From: Numida meleagris
Lineage: Eukaryota; Chordata; Aves; Galliformes; Numididae
NCBI RefSeq assembly: GCF_002078875.1
Contig: NC_034415.1
Span: 24,157,381-24,221,380, forward strand
Length of the DNA: 64,000 nucleotides
Reading direction: 5' to 3'
Shown here one piece after another: positions 60,855 through 64,000 of the stretch. The translations under genes were made by a program, and so were the position numbers. How positions within the stretch are numbered: the first letter of the stretch is position 1; every line of letters begins with the position of its first letter. The notes beneath the pieces are model-generated. The model made no database searches. It was not told the DNA's origin and saw only the letters and a list, made by a program, of their open reading frames with translations.

Positions 60855-63800
60855 GTGAGTACACTGTAAATTATTTTAATTTTATTTATACGACATTAAT
60901 CTGTGAGAACTTTTATCTTCTGAGAATTAGAAATCTGTATGTACTCTTCATAATCCAGAATATAAATCCAAAAAATGCTAAGTAGATTTCTGCTACTGTT
61001 TTAATGAAGTTTCTGAAATACTGAGTTCCATAGCAGACAGTTTGGTCTGTTCATATTAATAGCTGTGTTGATGACAAAGCTTTTTTTTCTTTTGAGATGA
61101 ACTTGCAGAATTTTCAGAGTAAGTCAGAATTTCAACTAATACAAGAGCAGTAGAATATAAGCTTAACAAAACTGTTCTTTCTGTTTCATTTAAGAGTGTG
61201 ACTAGCAGGAATAGGGAAAGGGGAAATAATGACGCTAATAATCTAAGCTGGTTTGACAAGGTTTGATAGGTCTGAAATTTATGACCATGTTGGAACATCT
61301 TGAATTAGGCTATATTATCTGAGAATGCAATCTGGGTAATGCAGTTAGGCTTTTCACTGTACTTCTGTTACTTTTGTATATCTAGTGAGATTCAGATTCT
61401 TGTCAGGTCATGCTATATATTTAGGATATGTTATTTAAGATGCTGATTTGTACATCAAAAGCAAAGTGAAGGTGGGCAGTGTTCTGCAAAGAAAGAATTT
61501 AAGACAATTAGAACATATGCTAATTTATCCAGAAATATGTGTATACATTTTTTTCTGCAATCTAAATCAACTCTTTCTTTTGTCATGGTTTTCAAATAGG
61601 AAACTGTTGCTTATCTTCATTACAGATACATTTTACAAAATTCTGAGGCTAGTGAAAATCAAAGTATTTGGAACCTTCAGAATCAGGATGCTTTGGAGGC
61701 AGAAGTCGTTACTTAAAAATCATTGCATATCTTGTGATGCTTAGATTTCACATCTGTAGCTTAAAAAGATGGTCAGGTTCTGAAGGAAAGGTGCTAACGA
61801 GTTCATACAAAAAAGTCTTTACAAATAGTAGGGTACATGGAAGTAGTTTTGTGCCACATTAACGTAGAGTGAGAACAGCTTACGTTTAACGTACAGTGAT
61901 GCTATCTGGATCTTTCACAGTAGTAACAGCAAGAAGGGACTTGACAGTACCGAATATTTTGCTGTTATTTAATGCTAAATATATTTAAAGTGCTTTAGCA
62001 TAATGAAACTGGTAGATAATCTGCCATTCTTGGGGCATTTGGAGGAAACAATTATAGATGGATGAGACTGTAATAGGATTGTTTTCTTACACAGATACAT
62101 CTGACTTGCTGTATTAAGGTAGCTGTTAAAGAAACCATATGGAACAATCCTCTTTTTTTGTTACTTCTACATAAATGTGCTTAATAGTTGTTATTTACAG
62201 GGAAGTTTAATTCATGTGAAATATTATTTATTTGAACGTTCTACTGTGCAATTAGTAGCAAATTTGAAAGAGCAGAGTTCCAATCTTTTTCCCATTGAAG
62301 ATCATATCCCATTTCTTCTGTGTGCTATGGGTAAGTTTAGTGGGCTAAGGACAAATATGATTGCTTATCTTGCGCTGATGCTAAGTATACTGCTTTGAAG
62401 TTGGTTAGGCAGTTTGCCATGAATGGACAGAATTGAACTTGAAATGGCAGTTATAGTCATTTGTGATGAGATTCAGTGCTTCATGGCTCCAGCTGCCATG
62501 TAAGTGTGAAGGTAGGTGGAATCTGTGTCCCAGAAAAATGCTAAAATTCTTGATTTCTGTAACGCTGAACCACTTTGAAGTCCTTCAGTACTAGCAATTA
62601 ATATTAATCACTGTAAAACGATAGGTGTATAAATTTTGATTCCTTCTTTTTACTAAAGAATAATCATATCTAAAGCTCTCGTAGAGCAGTAAGTCTTCCC
62701 AGTATCTTAATAACCTCTCCTCTGCTTCATCTCTTCCATCTCCTTCCTTCCTCTCTCTTAGACAAACGTACTTGTTCATGACATGGCCTTTCTGTCCCAT
62801 CCCTTCCCCCTCTTCCTCACCTGCGTTGGTATCTTGATTTCTTACTGCTGTAGATAATTAAACATTTGCTGATGATTTTTGTGTTGTTTCTTTTGTTGAT
62901 TGTTTTCTTTCTCTCTGTTCTTAGTTCCATGTCTGTGAAGTTCTAAGGATGTAAAAATGTACTGCGTCTGACCGATAGCTTTCTGTTCTCCAGTGTATAA
63001 CCTATTAAGATTCTGGAAACTTTTCCTGAAGCTGTGAGGCAAATATGGCTGCTGACTTACACTGCTGAAATGAAATCATTGTATTAACACTCACCCTCTT
63101 CCCCCCTCCCCACCACATCTGCCCTTTCTACTTCTGCAGCACCTTTCTCATTAGGAGTCAGGCTTCATAATTACCTTCTATTTTTTTTGCATACCGTGAA
63201 AATTGTTACCACGTTTCTGTATCAGAACATCTGTTTCCATCGTACAGCCAATTACTATTTGCATTTATTGGTGTGTTGAAGAAAGTTGTTTTCTTACTGT
63301 GTGTTGTGTTGAGCTGCTTTACACGTTAAGACAGCCTGCCTTAGGAATTGGGCAGTTGCATTTTTGTTAAACTTGCTGGTAAATGCAGGGTCTAATTGTG
63401 CCTCTTGTATTTGAGGTGAGCCAGGGCACTCTGAAAATAATGAAATAAATACTTTGTATGTATTATAATATTCCTGACTTACAAAAAGCAATTAAGCCAA
63501 ACTGAGTGGGAGGAGAGGAGCAGCGTTGGCTGTGTATGACCATTGGAGTTGCCCAACTTTGCTGGTACTGTATGTATGAATGTATGTCATAGTCAGTCAA
63601 TGATTTGGTAAACTGACAGGAATACATGTGACGTGTTTCATGAAGTAATTCTCATAGTTCAAATATTTAGCTTTACATCTTTGCTTTCACCATTTCTGGC
63701 CACTTCTGCCTGCCCGCCCGCCTCAGTGGCGTTTCTTTCTTTCACTGCCTCATTTGCATGCTGCGCAGCTGATGCTGTGCTGTGGGCATAGGGTAGCAAG

Positions 63801-64000
63801 CATCAGTATAAAAGCAGCTTCTTTGTGTTTTATGTGCTAGGAGTTAGAGACAGTAACATGATGTGGAAGCTTTGTTTGGAGGGGGGAAAAAAAAAATGAT
63901 ATTTTTCCTTCTTTGTAAGTTTACAACCTGATGGAACTCATTGCCCTTAGTATTGTTTTTCATCATGGATAACTTTGCTTAGGAAAGGTCAGCTAGCTGA
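60855..64000 (+). other. OSBPL9: OSBPL9 intron 8, proximal 3.1 kb
   Basis: GT donor at 60855. The next expected exon (starting DQSNAEKHADG in human) was not found before the window ends, so this intron is longer than 3.1 kb here. Only AT-rich sequence, a CT-rich patch near 63090-63110 and a GCCCGCCCGCC motif near 63710 were seen. Confidence 0.8.

Noticed and set aside
1..64000. CRISPR arrays, operons, prophage or other prokaryotic systems
   Set aside because: The window is vertebrate nuclear DNA with spliced genes and CR1 repeats; no regularly spaced repeat array was seen.

Overview
This window is nuclear DNA of a bird, most likely a galliform such as chicken. The evidence is CR1-type LINE fragments with the ATTCTATG-type tail, a Galluhop-like mariner copy with a shared 20 bp inverted terminal repeat, an ERV-like solo LTR, AT-rich introns and unmethylated-looking CpG islands. 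It is not a bacterial or viral window, and almost all long open frames in it are chance frames in CpG islands, introns or repeats.

Two protein genes can be supported, arranged head to head about 19.5 kb apart. On the left, minus strand, the first coding exon of EPS15 (MAAHLSLTQ, 1107-1133) lies in a CpG island; the rest of that gene runs off the left edge. On the right, plus strand, OSBPL9 (oxysterol-binding protein-like 9, ORP9) starts at 20601 in a second CpG island. Eight coding exons can be read through to 60854, giving 181 codons without a stop; the gene continues beyond the right edge. The exons in the window encode the N-terminal PH domain and the start of the linker. The FFAT motif and the sterol/PI4P-binding ORD domain must lie downstream.

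The order EPS15 (minus), OSBPL9 (plus) matches the mammalian 1p32 order as I recall it. The gap between them (about 1.6-20.2 kb) shows no gene I recognise, only a likely solo LTR near 7 kb, an old CR1 scrap and simple repeats. I saw no calreticulin-like exon there, although a calreticulin-family gene or pseudogene sits at this place in mammals.

The most interesting points are inside OSBPL9. (1) A third CpG island in intron 4 (about 45830-46260) holds an ATG followed by a perfect splice donor, in frame with exon 5. It is a good candidate for the promoter and first exon of the PH-less short isoform (ORP9S). (2) Two introns (4 and 6) appear to start with GC instead of GT. The exon 6 donor is weak at -1, and the GT four bases further on would cause a frameshift and stop. 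(3) Three CCAAT boxes lie exactly 31 bp apart in a tandem repeat just after exon 1, as in NF-Y arrays. (4) A 25 bp-arm near-perfect hairpin sits in intron 3. (5) A 12 bp AATTAATT-type tandem repeat lies right after the intronic CpG island. I found no wholly new biological system.
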